Below are positions 1 to 11,410 of a DNA stretch of 64,000 nt, one piece after another; within the stretch, counting starts at the first letter, position 1; the number at the start of each line of letters is the position of its first letter. The DNA comes from Erpobdella octoculata (Eukaryota; Annelida; Clitellata; Hirudinida; Erpobdellidae). A program made the position numbers and the translations under genes. The notes beneath the pieces are model-generated. The model had not been told where the DNA came from, searched no databases, and saw nothing but the letters and a program-made list of their open reading frames with translations. The DNA lies in the NCBI GenBank assembly GCA_963978895.1, contig OZ022243.1, positions 15,478,765 to 15,542,764 of the forward strand, read 5' to 3'.

Positions 1-1100
1 TCAATCCAGTCCCCTTAACTCCTTCTCTAACTCCACCATGGAAACTTATTCCACCTCTTTTTAACGAAGGGCTGGTGGGGTTAAAGAAGGATGATCCGTC
101 AATTATCCAAAGAGCTAAGGAACTGATTGCTACATATACAGATTCGACACATATGTACACAGATGCATCTAAGATAGACAATGTAGCAGCTGTGGGAATT
201 TATATCCCGGAAAAAGATATGAAAATAGCTAAGAGAGTCACGAATGACGTTAGTATTTATACGGCTGAGCTAACAGCTATAAAATGTGGCTTGGAGTGGA
301 TGGCACAACCAGACGGTCCACATAAAATAGCCCTATTTACGGATTCATATAGCTCTATGATATCATTGAAAAATTCCGCAAATGCTCAAAAATCTGCTCT
401 TGTGGAATCAGTCCTAACACTAGCATCCAACCTCTCAAAAGAAGGGAAAACAATTATCCTGATTTGGGTACCTAGCCACGTGGGCATACGTGGAAATGAA
501 ATGGCAGACTGCCTTGCCAAAGAAGCCACCAAACATCCCGAAATAGAGATTGAGATTATGCCAGAGATATTTGACATAAAAAGAACAATACGCAGAGAGC
601 TTTTGAACGAATGGCAGACCAGATGGGACTCTGCTCAAGAAAGTCGACACTACTGGTCTCTCGAAAAAAAAGTCTCAAATAAAATTAAATTCAAGACAAC
701 AAACAGAAAAAAGGAAGTCATCATTTCCCGACTCCGACTTGGAAAGTGTCGGCTGAAACAAAATTTGAAGAGAATGAATCTTCATGAGACAGGTTTGTGC
801 GAAACCTGCGGAACAGAAGAAACAATCGAGCACTGGTTGCTGCACTGCGAAGAAACGACACAACTAGGAATGGAACTTGGGAACTTTTGTAAAAGGATCC
901 AAAAACCAACTACACTCCAAACCATACTGAACTCGGAAATATGCCACGACATCATCTATAAATGGATACAAAATAATCCTAAAGAACTGTAAATATAGAG
1001 AAAAATTATTTAGTGTAAATAAGTATTTTTTTTCATTTTGATTTTGTTTTCGCGTCTTAAAACACATGGTGTAAAAGACTATAAACTATAATAAAAAAAA
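1..1100 (+). mobile_element. LINE retrotransposon, 3' end (5' side outside window)
   Basis: The end of an RNase H-encoding LINE followed by a short AT-rich 3' untranslated region. The last 45 bases or so (about 1055-1100, from GTCTTAAAACACATGG to the A-rich tail) recur in reverse orientation at 18769-18820, at the 3' end of a different LINE fragment. This shows directly where the LINE 3' terminus lies. It is followed at 1111 by an (AT) array and a PLE remnant. Confidence 0.85.
3..992 (+). CDS. LINE polyprotein C-terminus: RNase H plus zinc-knuckle-like tail (partial)
   Basis: The frame is open from the window edge, so this is the C-terminal end of a longer ORF2 protein; the first start-like codon (GTG, 75) is not a real start. 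An RNase H1 fold is read from YTDAS, the TAEL glutamate, FTDS and the WVPSHVGIRGNEMAD block, which supply the expected D-E-D-D acidic residues. After a basic linker comes a C-terminal cysteine/histidine cluster (CETC, then H and C within 15 residues), as in I, R1 and Jockey-like LINEs that carry RNase H. No stop interrupts the 300-odd codons. RNase H removes the RNA strand after target-primed reverse transcription. The clade cannot be fixed without the RT domain. Confidence 0.88.
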   Translation, partial: NPVPLTPSLTPPWKLIPPLFNEGLVGLKKDDPSIIQRAKELIATYTDSTHMYTDASKIDNVAAVGIYIPEKDMKIAKRVTNDVSIYTAELTAIKCGLEWMAQPDGPHKIALFTDSYSSMISLKNSANAQKSALVESVLTLASNLSKEGKTIILIWVPSHVGIRGNEMADCLAKEATKHPEIEIEIMPEIFDIKRTIRRELLNEWQTRWDSAQESRHYWSLEKKVSNKIKFKTTNRKKEVIISRLRLGKCRLKQNLKRMNLHETGLCETCGTEETIEHWLLHCEETTQLGMELGNFCKRIQKPTTLQTILNSEICHDIIYKWIQNNPKEL

Positions 1101-1110
1101 TACTTCCAAC

Positions 1111-1130
1111 ATATATATATATATATATAT
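1111..1130. repeat. (AT)10 microsatellite at PLE 3' edge
   Basis: Short array immediately after the N-terminal module of the minus-strand PLE remnant, the same position at which larger arrays sit in the other PLE copies of the window. Confidence 0.9.
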
Positions 1131-1332
1131 TAATAATGTAAGATGGCATAAGATTTTCTTTAAGACAAGCTCGATTAAAAATAAGTCTCCATTTAGCCGC
1201 TATGAGTTTTATAGATACTTTCTCAATATTTCGGAACAACGTTTTTTGTTTACTGCAACACGTATTAAGAAAAGTATTAACATTTAAAACCTTCTTTATT
1301 TCAGACTTACGGGCCGTTTCGGCTTTCGCCAT
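1131..1332 (-). pseudogene. PLE N-terminal terminal-repeat module (isolated)
   Basis: Begins at the ATG inside the hammerhead. It shows the motif shared by all PLE ends in this window: AKW--(I/F)FNRACLKEN--PSY, then (IY)n as the frame enters the AT array. In a full element this would be the start of the PLE protein; here it runs into unrelated LINE tail sequence, so it is a remnant. Confidence 0.7.
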
Positions 1333-1344
1333 CTTCAGAGTCTG
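1302..1344 (-). ncRNA. Type I hammerhead ribozyme (PLE terminal repeat)
   Basis: On the minus strand: stem I CAGACU pairs with AGUCUG (6 bp, perfect). The core is CUGAAGA (CUGANGA consensus; position 7 is free). Stem II is GGC-GAAA-GCC, followed by GAAAC. Stem III is ACG-GCC-CGU, and the predicted cleavage site is GUA. All conserved core bases are present. One extra U lies between the core A9 and stem II, as in every copy here, and it creates an AUG. Minimal type I hammerheads are known in PLEs; activity here is inferred, not shown. Confidence 0.82.
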
Positions 1345-1653
1345 TAAATACAATCGCGTAAAAGGAGGCAAAAGATAAGAAAACATGTAATAACTAAATA
1401 TACAAATAAACTAATATCCTCAAGGAATTATCTTAATAGAAGGATATTAATAAAAATAATCAAATTTAGACACTGTAATTAAATTAACGTGCATAAAATA
1501 AACTAGAGTTATGAGGATAAAATAAGTATAATTAAAAACGTTTAATTAAAGGATAAAATAATGGTAGCAGTAATAATAATAATAAAAGCAAGTATTATGA
1601 TAATAAATGATTAAATTAAGTCGAAATTACATAAGATACTTAAATAAATAAAA

Positions 1654-2013
<360 letters not shown>

Positions 2014-2019
2014 GACCGA

Positions 2020-4045
2020 CTACGTTTCGTCCGGACCTGTTGGTCCCTCCACTCCGCAGACGACAATATCTGAGCTTCCATTTCTCTCCTTTGGCCTCCG
2101 TGGCTTCCCTTCTAACATCCTCAGCGGTGATACTCTTTCTGTCATAACCCATGTATGTTGACATCTGGTCGAGGTCATTCTTGGATGGCCGCGTCTGTTG
2201 CTAGCTCTTACGTTCGATGTATACAGCATGTATATATTTGCCGGTTCATCCTGGTTCACACGTAGGCAGTGACCAGTGAAAGACATCTGACGATGACGGA
2301 TCAATGTGCTGATAGGAGCTGATTGTACCCTGTCGTACAGGTCCTCGTTTGTCATACGATCCTCTGACTGAACCACACCGATCATCCTGCGATAACACTT
2401 TCTGGCAAACACGTCCAATTTAATCGACAAACTTTTTGTTACAAGCCAGGATTCACATCCACACAACAAAATCGATACACATGCAGCGTTGAAGAAGCGC
2501 ACTCTCAGCATCACACTGACGTGTCTGGAGGTGAGGATCTTCTTCAGTTTGTGGAAGGCCCCCATGCAAGTGCGATTCTGGCCTCAATATCTTTGACATC
2601 TGAGTTCATGTGAGAACCAAGATATTTGAAGTCCCGGACCACTTCTACTTTTTCGTCGTCGATTGTGAGGTGCGGTGCATCAGAATCTTCAGGGATGTTG
2701 AGACGCATCTGTACGGTCTTCATTGTGTTTACTTCCAGCCCAACCTTTTTTGATTCTTCGTTGAGAGCATTCAGTTGTCGCTGAGCACCTTCTATTGAGT
2801 TCTCCAACAGGGCTATGTCATCAGCAAAGTCAAGGTCATTAATCCTCCTCTCCGCCTGTCTTGATCCATTGCGACGGTGTATCAGATAGCCGAAACCATG
2901 TTCCGCTCGTCTCATGACATAATTGATTACAATGACAAACAAGAAAGGGGCTAAGAGATCTCCCTGTAGGACTCCTGTGGTGATACTGAATGGCTCAGAT
3001 AGTTTCCCTTCAACAAAGACCTGGCTAGATGAATTTTCATATAGTACTTTTATGGCTGAGACTATCTTATTGGGAATGCCATAATGTCTTAATATTGCAA
3101 ACATCATATCCCGATCAATCGAATTGAATGCTTTTTTGAATTCGATGAATGTGACGAACAGCGGGATATTCTGACTATATGCTCCGTCCATGATGCGTCT
3201 CAAGATGTTAATCTGTTGAACACAACTATGTCCAATCCTGAACCCAGCTTGGTTTTTCCTTAACAGCTTGTCAATTGGAGTTCTAATGCAGTTAAGAAGC
3301 ATTAGATTGTAAATCTTTGCTGCTATGGACATGAGAGAGATACCTCTGTAGTTAGTCATCAGTTGGAGATTTCCTTTCTTTGGCACGGTGACGATGATAT
3401 TGGATGTCCAGGTACTGGGCGCGTGGAGATTGTCATAAACCAAGTTGCAGATAAAATAGATTTGCTCTCTGATGAAGTTTCCGCCTTTTTGAGTACCTCT
3501 GCAGTCAGCGCATAGTCCAAGCCCGGAGCTCTATTTGACTTGAGGTGGTTTATGGCCTCGTTCACGTCTCTTAAGTTGAAGTTGGATGTTGATATCTCGT
3601 TGTTGTCATTCGATGGGACAGGATGATAGGCCGAGCTTGTAAACTTGCTTTTGTTGTTGAGAAGATTGTTGAAGTAAGTTCTCCACTCATTCAAGCCATC
3701 CTCCTTGGACGCAGGTGGTTTCCCATCGAGTTTGCGCACCTTTACAGGATGTTTTTTATCACCGCCGCCGATTCTGTCTATTATTTTCCAAACCTCATTA
3801 TGTTGATTCCTTGAGGCAGCCGCCTCCAGATCACTGAGCTGTGTCTCAAGGTAAGTCTTTTCATCCATAATAAGAGATTCGTTAACTTGCTCCCGGAGGC
3901 CTTTCCAAATCTTTTTATCCTCCACTGTTGAAGTCCTCATGTACCTTTCGTTTGCTCTGTCCTGTTTCCGCTGAAGGTGAATCGTCTGCTCCCCAACCCA
4001 GTGTGACCGTTTTTTTGTGCCTCCGTTTGCCGAGAACCTTTTCAC
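2020..4045 (-). pseudogene. LINE reverse transcriptase and C-terminal domain (broken)
   Basis: RT motifs appear in order on the minus strand: RAPGLD, NYRGISLMS, KNQAGFR with SC, EFKKAFNSID (motif A), GVLQGDLLAP (motif B), DLDFADDIALL (motif C) and FKYLGSHM. The C-terminal LLCGCESW and RWIGHCLR-like blocks are typical of RTE/CR1 proteins. Three open frames (3359-4045, 2544-3443, 2020-2565) overlap slightly and are joined by frameshifts, so no functional product is expected. The catalytic aspartates are intact. Confidence 0.85.
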
Positions 4046-5035
4046 AGGTCTCCACCAGAGCTTTGTCTAAGCACTCCGCTCTTTTGTCGATCTCCTCCAG
4101 ATGGTTAGAGATCCGCAGGTCGTCGAAGAGAGCCTCGAAGCGATTCTTCAACTCCAGGTCAAAAGACCGTTGCACCAATGCATCATCCAATCTGCAGGTA
4201 TTAAAAACGTCTCTCCTGAGTTTGCTACTTTTGGTCACTCTTAGCCTTATTCTGATCTTGGCAAACACAAAGCGATGATCCGAACCAACGTCTATTGAGT
4301 TGAAAGCACGACAGTCAGACAAAGAGGAATACCATTTAGCTTTTATAAGTATGTGGTCAAGCTGGTATTTCTCAGCTCTGGGGTCAGTGTAGGTGTATAG
4401 ATGTCTGCGCTGGTGTTGAAAACGGCCTGGGCCGGCCTCATTCCAGCTGATTTGCATAGATCGATCAATCTTTGGCCATTATTGTTTGTGAGCTCGTGGT
4501 AGCAATATCCTCCGACGATCCGTGGACGCACTGGACGACTAGTGTTTCCAATGCGAGCATTAAAGTCACCAGCTGCCAGTACAACAGTGTGGGGAGGGAT
4601 TGAAGTGATTAGTTTTTCTAAGTCATCTTAGAATTTGTCCTTCAATCCCTCATTTTTGTCCGACTCCGTGGGAGCATACGCTGAGATGATACTTAACCTT
4701 GGGTTACCGCCAAGATGCATCACCCTAATACGATCAGATATTTTCTCCAACGAAATGACCATGGCAGCAACTCTTTGGCTGTAGAGCATTGCCACCCCAT
4801 GGCATTCAGCAGTTGAAGACGCATCGGAACAAGCAAGAGTCCAGCCAGGCTTTGGAGTGTCAAACTGTATACCCTCACAGTCCGTTTGGAGCCGATGCTC
4901 CTGTAAAGCAACAAAGTCGACGCTGTACTCCTCGCAGCCGATGATGATCCTCTGAATTTTGTGCCTGATTCCCCCGCTATACCTGAGGGTTCGGACGTTG
5001 TAGGTTCCGATTTTGAAATCCCGTTTACCTTTCCT
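3915..5035 (-). pseudogene. LINE endonuclease domain and linker (broken)
   Basis: The minus strand reads an exonuclease-endonuclease-phosphatase fold. YNVRTLR is followed by an LQEHR motif, SAYAPTESD, GDFNARIG, the DHILI block and the catalytic SDHR. This domain nicks target DNA for retrotransposition. A stop codon near 4628 lies between SAYAPTE and GDFNA, and the frame changes near 4460 before the DHILI block. The basic linker then leads to the RT region. Confidence 0.82.
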
Positions 5036-5048
5036 AGTTGCTTTGTTA

Positions 5049-6545
5049 TATATATACTAGCTGACCCGGCAAACGTTGTTTTGTCTTATAAATTATTGTA
5101 GTTTTTTTTTATTAAAAGTTTAATGTACAAATTATATCAATTTAAAAAAATCAATCTCGAAGAGCAATCGAGTGTACAATGTTTTTGTCAGTCCATCTTT
5201 AGCCAACACAAACAAACTGGATGGTTTGCCGACGCGAGAACATGCCACGTATAATTGTCCGTGAGAAAAACATGGCGTGCCCAAATCTAAGCCACAAACA
5301 GACATCCTTTGGCCAACGACTTATTAATTGTCATTGCGAATGCCAATCTAATTGGAAATTGAATTCGTTTGAATTCAATGTGCACTTCTGTGGAAATCAT
5401 TGGGATCCGTGGCAGCAAAATACTTTCGCCTCGGACTTGCCATTCAAAATGCAGGCTTCGACAGTGTTTTTCATCAATTTTTTAATTACTAATCGCGTGC
5501 TATTGCACAGCCGCGGTGGATTCAAATTCCGAATTAGAATAACCGGAGATCCAACTTTAAGTTGTAGATGATTCGGTGACATGCCTGGCAAATCCAATGA
5601 GTTCAAAAACTCAGTTGGATAATTTAGGGCTTCGCTGGCATCGCAAACTGTATCAATCGATTTGTATGACACCAATTCGCCTGGCAACAACTGTTGTATC
5701 TTGAAATTTAAATCATTGACATCCACATTTTTTGCTGCCAAAATGACTCTTTCTGCTAGCCACTCATGATTCATGTATTGTGTGTGTAAATCGGGAAATA
5801 CGCTGTGAATTACAGACTTTTGCGAATTAACAATTGTGCAGAAATCGGTTGGCAATTTTATGCAGCCAGTATTTTGATGGACAGCAACTTTTCCATCACC
5901 GATATCTAACAATTGTTTTGAGAATGTGTTGGCAGATGGATCTTGAAGCATTTGAACACGCATGTTTACTTTTAGCTGCACTTTTTCAACATAACCCCAC
6001 AGTGCCGATGATTTCAAGCAAGCATTGATTTCATCAGCGTAAGTTGAACGGGGAATGACGGGAAGTGTTTGTCTGAAATCCCCTGAAAGAAGTAACAGAG
6101 TGCCGCCAAATAGTTTGTCATTGTTTTTTTATATCTTTTAGTGTCCTGTTCAACACCTCAAGCGAATGTTTGTGTGCCATAGTGCATTCATCCCAGATGA
6201 TAACTTTGCATTGTTTCAGCACTGTGGCTATGGATGATTGCTTTTTTATGCTGCACATTGCATCTGGGTTATTTTTAATATTCAGTGGCAGCTTAAGTGC
6301 TGAATGAGCTGTTCTGCCTCCATCCAATAAAGTTGCTGCAATTCCAGACGATGCAACGGCCAAAGCTATGTCAAAGCTGCACGAACGAACTGTAAGTCGG
6401 CCGCATAGATATTCAAACAAAGAAAACTTGAGCCCTAAGCACTTGGAGCTCAAGGTAAGTCCAGGGGCTGCTACCATAGCCACTCCACCATGGTTGCAAA
6501 GGAGTGAACTTATGTCGTGGTTATTGGGCAATCAAGAACTAAGTA
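5049..6545 (-). mobile_element. Helitron, 3' half (Pif1 helicase end and terminus)
   Basis: In minus orientation the sequence ends in CAGCTAGT (forward 5056 ACTAGCTG), i.e. the CTAG-T terminus expected of Helitrons, next to a TATATA host site. Upstream on the same strand lies a Pif1-like helicase remnant. The 5' half, including the Rep domain, is missing; it ends in a CR1-type LINE fragment near 6545. The last 130 bp (5056-5185) recur at 11926-12330 and in part at 32930 and 44695. Confidence 0.78.
5160..6531 (-). pseudogene. Helitron Pif1-like helicase (truncated, frameshifted)
   Basis: Minus-strand frames give IALAVASSGIAATLL--GRTAHS (helicase motif Ia region), VIIWDECTMAHK (Walker B), then in 5397-6017 the LPGE, GMSPNHLQLKVGSPVILIRNL and LCNSTRL blocks. 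A last short frame near 5220-5310 has SHGQLYVACSRV, the C-terminal Pif1 signature. The Walker A loop is not recognisable: the sequence upstream of IALAVASSG is scrambled. At least two frameshifts separate these pieces. In intact Helitrons this helicase is fused to a rolling-circle Rep nuclease. Confidence 0.82.
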
Positions 6546-6959
6546 ACCCTGAGTGAGGAAACGTCGGAAGCATATAGAGTCATGATCATGCCATGTTTCA
6601 GTGAGGACCATGATATCGACTCTTTGGTCATTTTGTAGCTCCATGAAATCATCGACTTTGTTGTTTATAGATCTAATGTTGAGGAGGCCGAAATGGCCGA
6701 AAACAATATTTTTTGAAGAAGAGCGAGAACAGGAATCAAGGAGCCCACTAGGTTGTTCGGGGTTTCTCATTGGTAGAACTTCAGGAGAAATAACGTGTCG
6801 AGCACGAGCACCTGCACGACACCTTCTGTAGCGCCAGAACGGATGAGAGTACCTGCAGAGTAGACGAAGTTTACGAAGAGTAGAGATGATATGATGAGTG
6901 GGTCGATTTGTCAGTGGCACAAACCGATGAGATTCCATTGTAGAACTGTGATAATCCAA
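6546..6959 (-). pseudogene. CR1/L2-type LINE endonuclease N-terminus (fragment)
   Basis: A basic N-terminal stretch leads into LLNIRSINNKVDDF and IMVLTETW, the first two blocks of an apurinic-like endonuclease as found at the start of CR1/L2 ORF2. The frame ends within 25 codons of TETW, where the Helitron segment begins, so only about 140 codons remain. Confidence 0.75.
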
Positions 6960-7329
6960 TCAAATCAGCAAAAATAATAAAACCAGATAGTTTGTTAATA
7001 CTATAGTTGCAAAGTTGAACACATGCTAATATATATAGTACTTCGACAGATGATGAGAAAACCAACCTACCTGCAACTAGTACTGAGATATCGAACACAA
7101 AGAAAACTAAAGTAAAACGCTGACTTTTGTGGAAAACTACAACGAATACGACAGATAGACGATTATCTTTTTTCGGCAATGAAAGTCTAGATCCTCATAT
7201 TCTAGAATTGAAAACTCCAATTCAGTTTTTTTAGGATAGTTTTTCCAGTTATACTGGAAGAGCATATTGTTGAACAAATCAATCTTTCGCTGTTCAGACT
7301 CGTCCTGAGAAACCAGACCAGTTATACGC
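6960..7329. other. Unassigned; contains a 77-codon minus-strand frame
   Basis: No transposon motif recognised. A minus-strand frame (7137-7370) reads a non-repetitive charged peptide (SQDESEQRKIDLFNNMLFQ). It is preceded by a pyrimidine-rich TTTCTCAG that could be a splice acceptor, but no convincing donor follows. It could be a host exon, LINE 5' coding sequence or chance. Confidence 0.3.
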
Positions 7330-7335
7330 ACAATG

Positions 7336-7565
7336 GGCGGGCGCTGGTGGTCTAGCGGTAAGGCATTCACCTGTGGACCTGAGAGTCGGTGGTTCGAATC
7401 CCGCCGGCGTCACCAGCGTCTGCAAGGGGTGTGGGTAGGCGCCTACAAATGGCTGCCTCTGGTTGTTCTGACTAAATGGGCCCACGAGTGAGGTGGATAA
7501 AGTTGGATAAAGTGATTCGTGGCTTAGAAGTCTAACGATTAACGCCACGTTAAACATTGTCAAAC
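7336..7565 (+). mobile_element. tRNA-derived SINE
   Basis: The head is tRNA-like. An A box (TGGTCTAGCGG) and a B box (GGTTCGAATCC) lie 40 bp apart, and a 7-bp acceptor-like pairing (GGCGCTG with CGGCGTC, two wobbles) ends in ACCA. About 150 bp of unrelated body follows. The anticodon arm does not fold, so this is a SINE and not a tRNA gene. A second SINE sharing the B-box region hosts the hAT element at 9812. ACAATG on both sides may be the target duplication. Confidence 0.78.
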
Positions 7566-7943
7566 TTTAACAATGATAACAAATTCTAGATCTTGCCTAC
7601 CCATTCAAAATGTATTCTAGGTTACAAGGTGCATGAAGATGCCGATTGGCAATCTTCAAATTTTTATCATTTAATCACCTTTATTGAAAAATAATTGAAA
7701 AAAATAATTGTCCCTTAATGTATAACATGAGACCAATAGAAAAAAATAATTTTTGTTTTAATCAAATAAAACATTTTTATTCATGCAGTAGAGGGTTAAG
7801 AAGGTTTGAACTCTCTACTCTCATCCCCTGGCTCAGGGGGCCTGTTCAAAAATTATCAAATGACAGCTTAAGCATTGCTGCAAATAAATACTCATTCGGC
7901 AGAAATTTATGTCAAGTGAGAAACCACCTATGATATTGTTGGT
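7566..7943. other. AT-rich spacer, no gene seen
   Basis: No domain or terminal repeat recognised. A 50-bp stretch at 7795-7850 (AAGAAGGTTTGAACTC to CTCAGGGGGCCT) resembles 39483-39533, so part of it is dispersed repeat. Confidence 0.4.
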
Positions 7944-8850
7944 ATGTGTTTTGACACAACAGCGTCAAACACGGGTTCCAAAAATGATGCATGCATCCTG
8001 CTAGAGAAGTTGATGGGAAAACATCTTCTCTACTTTGCTTGCCGTCACCACATGCATGAAATAATTATTGGGGAAATCTACTCAGTTCTGCTTGGACCCA
8101 GCAATGGGGCCAACATAACTCTATTTGATCGCTTTCAAAAATGTTGGCCAAGCATAAATCAAGCCAATTTTGTCCCATTAGATGATGCCCGTCTTGCTGA
8201 ACCACAGCTTAGATCAGAGGTTGGCTCTTGCTGCAGTCTTTCTTATCAAATGACTTTTTGCACTTGCCAAGAGAAGACTACAAAGAGACGATCGAGTTGT
8301 GCCTTTTAGTTTTTGGTTTTCCATTATCAGACAATGCCACCAATAAATATCGCTTTCACATGCCGGGAGCTTATCATATGGCTAGGTGGATAGCTAAAGT
8401 CATCTATTGTATGAAGATTTAACTTTAAAAAAATTAATTCAAGCTGACTATGAAAGAACAGAAAAACTTGTGCAAATTTTGTATCTTTGCTACTCATGTC
8501 TATGTATCAGCATGGATTGCCTGTCCAATGGCAAGTGATGCTCCAGCAAATGACCTGATGCTCTTCACAAGAACTACACAATATTCTGAGATCAACAAGG
8601 TCATTTCAAATGCTGCAATGAAGAAGTTTCAAAATCACACTTAGTACCTTGGGTCAGAAATGATTCTACATTCATTATTTTCTAGCAGGATTTGTGACAC
8701 AGAAAAAAAGGTGATTGTTGATTCAAAGTGGAGCTGATTGGAGTGTCAGAGGTATAAAGTATCCAGCAGCAGAATTCAACAAGTTGGAAAAGAAGCAATT
8801 TCATGAGCTTTGTGACATCATCATCAACTGCTACTTTGCAGTTTACTTGG
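7944..8850 (+). pseudogene. Decayed transposase-like gene (DTTxSNTG/CRHH family)
   Basis: Frames in succession read MCFDTTASNTG, YFACRHHMHEIIIGE, LFDRFQKCWP; then, after a frameshift near 8230, FLSNDFLHLP and KYRFHMPGAYHMARW; then a third frame from 8450. I know this layout from uncharacterised transposon-derived proteins common in invertebrate genomes, with an RNase H-like DTT---C--RHH core. I cannot name the superfamily with certainty. Multiple stops and frameshifts mean it is dead. A C-terminal piece of what appears to be the same family lies at 32250-32415. Confidence 0.6.
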
Positions 8851-9384
8851 TCTTGATGTAAACAGTTTGTCAGGAACTGATCCAAATACCTGGGAAGAAA
8901 TTGCTGAATTTTGTGATATAAAGCAATTGTTAAATCTGTGAAAGTTATCAATGACACTGCTGAACCAGAGTCGGACTGGGGTAGTTTTAGGGGCCGTGCC
9001 ATTTATGCAACCAAAGGGCCCCCCCTTAGTTTTTTGGCTAGGGCCATCTTAAGTTAGGCCTACATGTATATGCAAGACAAGAGTTTTGTTCTTCTAATTT
9101 ATTGGAACTCACGTGACTGAGACTGAGTTCAAAGACTCGAAGTTACACAGAAAAAATAAAGTACCTCCCTTGTTGTCATCCAACTGCACTGACTCCAACA
9201 TTGTAAATCAGCACTTCATCAGTTTACATTTCACAACAGATTCACACGAAATTCACGAATGATGAACATATGTACACATTTGTGTCACATCACTGTTTCA
9301 ACGATTGAACGATGATCCGATCGAACATTAGAATATGATTGAAGTCTATTGTTTGAACTCCGAACTAGAACATTAGAAGTATCT
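8851..9384. other. No gene seen
   Basis: Possible decayed end of the preceding transposase, a GGGCCC-rich patch at 8990-9030 like those found near hAT termini, then AT-rich sequence without recognisable coding. Confidence 0.35.
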
Positions 9385-9651
9385 TTATTTCTGTAGATTG
9401 CTCAGCAAGTTTTTTATAGATTCTGTCATTGGTATAGACCGAAGCAAATCAGTTTCAATGCTGTAGACCACCATTGCTTCCAGCAGTTGTTGACCAAGTG
9501 AGGAGCGCAGCCGATTCTTAACAAACTTTAGTTTTGAGAAGACTCGTTCACATGAAACGACTGTGCATGGAAGATTAAGTACAATTTTCAAACATTGATA
9601 AAGCTTATTATAAGACTTGCAGTGGAATCTGTATTCAACAAGCGTCTTCAA
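9385..9651 (-). pseudogene. hAT transposase C-terminal dimerisation domain (fragment)
   Basis: The 88-codon minus-strand frame contains LPCTVVSCERVFSKLKFVK and NRLRSSLGQQLLEAMVV, the hallmark hAT C-terminal (dimerisation) block with the conserved CERVFS motif. The upstream catalytic part is not found next to it. It is distinct from the hAT element at 9812, whose own C-terminus reads differently. Confidence 0.85.
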
Positions 9652-9684
9652 AATACAACCAATGCAAGTTGTACATTTCCCATT

Positions 9685-9765
9685 TGCATCTCGCTATGAT
9701 ATTATAATATTATAACCTTGTGTTTAAGCAAATTATAGTCTGATTAATTATTATACTTTTTAAAA
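9685..9765. repeat. 80-bp segment with inverted copy at 14432-14510
   Basis: The reverse complement of this segment appears almost base for base between two (TA)n arrays at 14432-14510. It has no coding content; it is an unclassified dispersed piece. Confidence 0.75.
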
Positions 9766-10253
9766 TTTCTTAATTCGAATCTCACCGGCGTCACCATGTA
9801 GCTCCCTTAGCCAGGCCCGTAGGCAGGATTTAGTGAGTGGGGGGCTATGAAAATTAGTAGGGGGGCTACTGACGAACGAAGGCACCGAAGAAGCCCGAGC
9901 GCGAGCGCCGAAGGTGCGAAGTCCCTCGCGATAAGGAGATTCGCCAAAGCATTTTGTAGCATTTGACGAAAAATGGCATCCAATTTTGGATATCCTATTA
10001 GTTAATTTGAGATTTTCTAAGAGTTGCAATATGTCGCTCATGATAACAAAAATTAACAATTTTCACAGGCAATTTTGTCAAATAACAGTATGCTTGTTGT
10101 TATCCACAATCTTGATTTTTGATGCGTGCATGGCTCACCACTGGGATGACAGCACTGAATCAAATTGTCAAAATTTAATTACTGATTAAGACAACCGTTA
10201 TAGTCCACAATACAATAACTTGCTTATTTTATTTTTGATAAAAACTTGTACAT

Positions 10254-10885
10254 CTGTATCAAATGCCAAGAAATCAATAAAATAAAATCGGATTTAAATA
10301 TTTGTTTTGACAAAGATCAAACAACATTATAATAAAATGTACTATTTAGTTTACTTTCTCATTTTAAGTTACTAAACATCCATTCATGTGTTACCCATAA
10401 AACCTGTCATCAGTTTCTAAACAATCTAAATAGAAGATTAGATTATATAAAGTCTATCAGTAAACTTATATTGTTGAAAAGATTGTGTGGTTTGAAAGTA
10501 AGCTTTAAATTGTTTCTTTGAATTAAACAGTTCAGAATATTGAGGTTAATAGTATTGCAGTGTCAGACTAAATTATGAAAATAGTTTGAATTATTGAGAG
10601 TCATTCAAAAATCAAAAGCCAAAGTTTGTCAGCTAAGCTGAATTAGCTTCTTTCTCTGTTCTAAAACTGTAAGATTAAAGTTATTATAATATTGTAAGAC
10701 TACGTCCAAGCACTGATTATGAAACTCATGACAATTTTCATGTGTAAAACATGAATGGATGTGTAGTAGCTTGAAATGAGAAGCTAAAAAGTCCATTTCA
10801 TTATAATATGGTTTGATCATTGTCAAGACAATTATTTGAATCCGATTTTATTTTATTGCATTCTTAGTATTTGATACGTATCCAT
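10254..10885. repeat. Diverged inverted repeat inside the hAT element
   Basis: About 170-190 bp at 10254-10435 pairs with the reverse complement of 10700-10885 at roughly 80 % identity by eye. Shared blocks include AATAAAATAAAATCGGATT and ACACATCCATTCATG. The spacer is about 260 bp. The arrangement is a head-to-head duplication of element sequence and would fold into a long hairpin if transcribed. Confidence 0.75.
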
Positions 10886-11410
10886 ATCAATTGCATTACA
10901 GAGCGATTTTTCAAATGCCAGAAGTACAAGTTTGCTTTTTCTCTCATGGGACATTGATCTTCTCTGTGGTTGTAGTACTCGTATTAGACAATAAAATGAA
11001 TTTTCACAAGTGGAAATCGAGATGTCAAGAGTCATTGCAGCTGAATAGTGCCAATTTAGAGTAGGAAATGCATCTTTATAGTCCAGCATAAAATCCATCA
11101 TTTCCTGGAGACTGTAGCGTGGTTGAAATTTTTTTAGAAACCTACTTGTAATGAGAGCCTCGTCTGCAATATATTTTTCAACATCGTCATGCCTGTCTTG
11201 TTTTAGCAGTTGCGTCAACGGTTTAAGGTCGTTGACATCTAGAAACTTGTCTGATGTTGGTAAAAGGGCAGACACTGCACAAGTCAAACCTTTAGAATAA
11301 CTTAAATAACTATCAACAAAGCTCTCCATCAACTCTCCTAATATACCATACAACATGCTAAAATAAACAGCACAAAGTGATTCCACTCTGGTGAATACTA
11401 TATTGCTCAT
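10853..11410 (-). pseudogene. hAT transposase, C-terminal part
   Basis: A 185-codon frame inside the hAT element. It ends with a block reading FPTLNWHYSAAMTL, STCENSFYCLIRVLQPQRRS and KLVLLAFEKSL, corresponding to the hAT dimerisation region (a CE-S variant of the usual CERSFS). The N-terminal DNA-binding and the DDE catalytic parts are absent. It could supply a dimerisation fragment at most. It shares its 5'-to-3' direction with the right arm of the internal inverted repeat. Confidence 0.72.

Noticed and set aside
7345..7412. tRNA gene (also considered at 44633 and 53458)
   Set aside because: A and B boxes are good but acceptor and/or anticodon stems do not fold and SINE bodies or foreign sequence follow; SINE heads, not tRNA genes.
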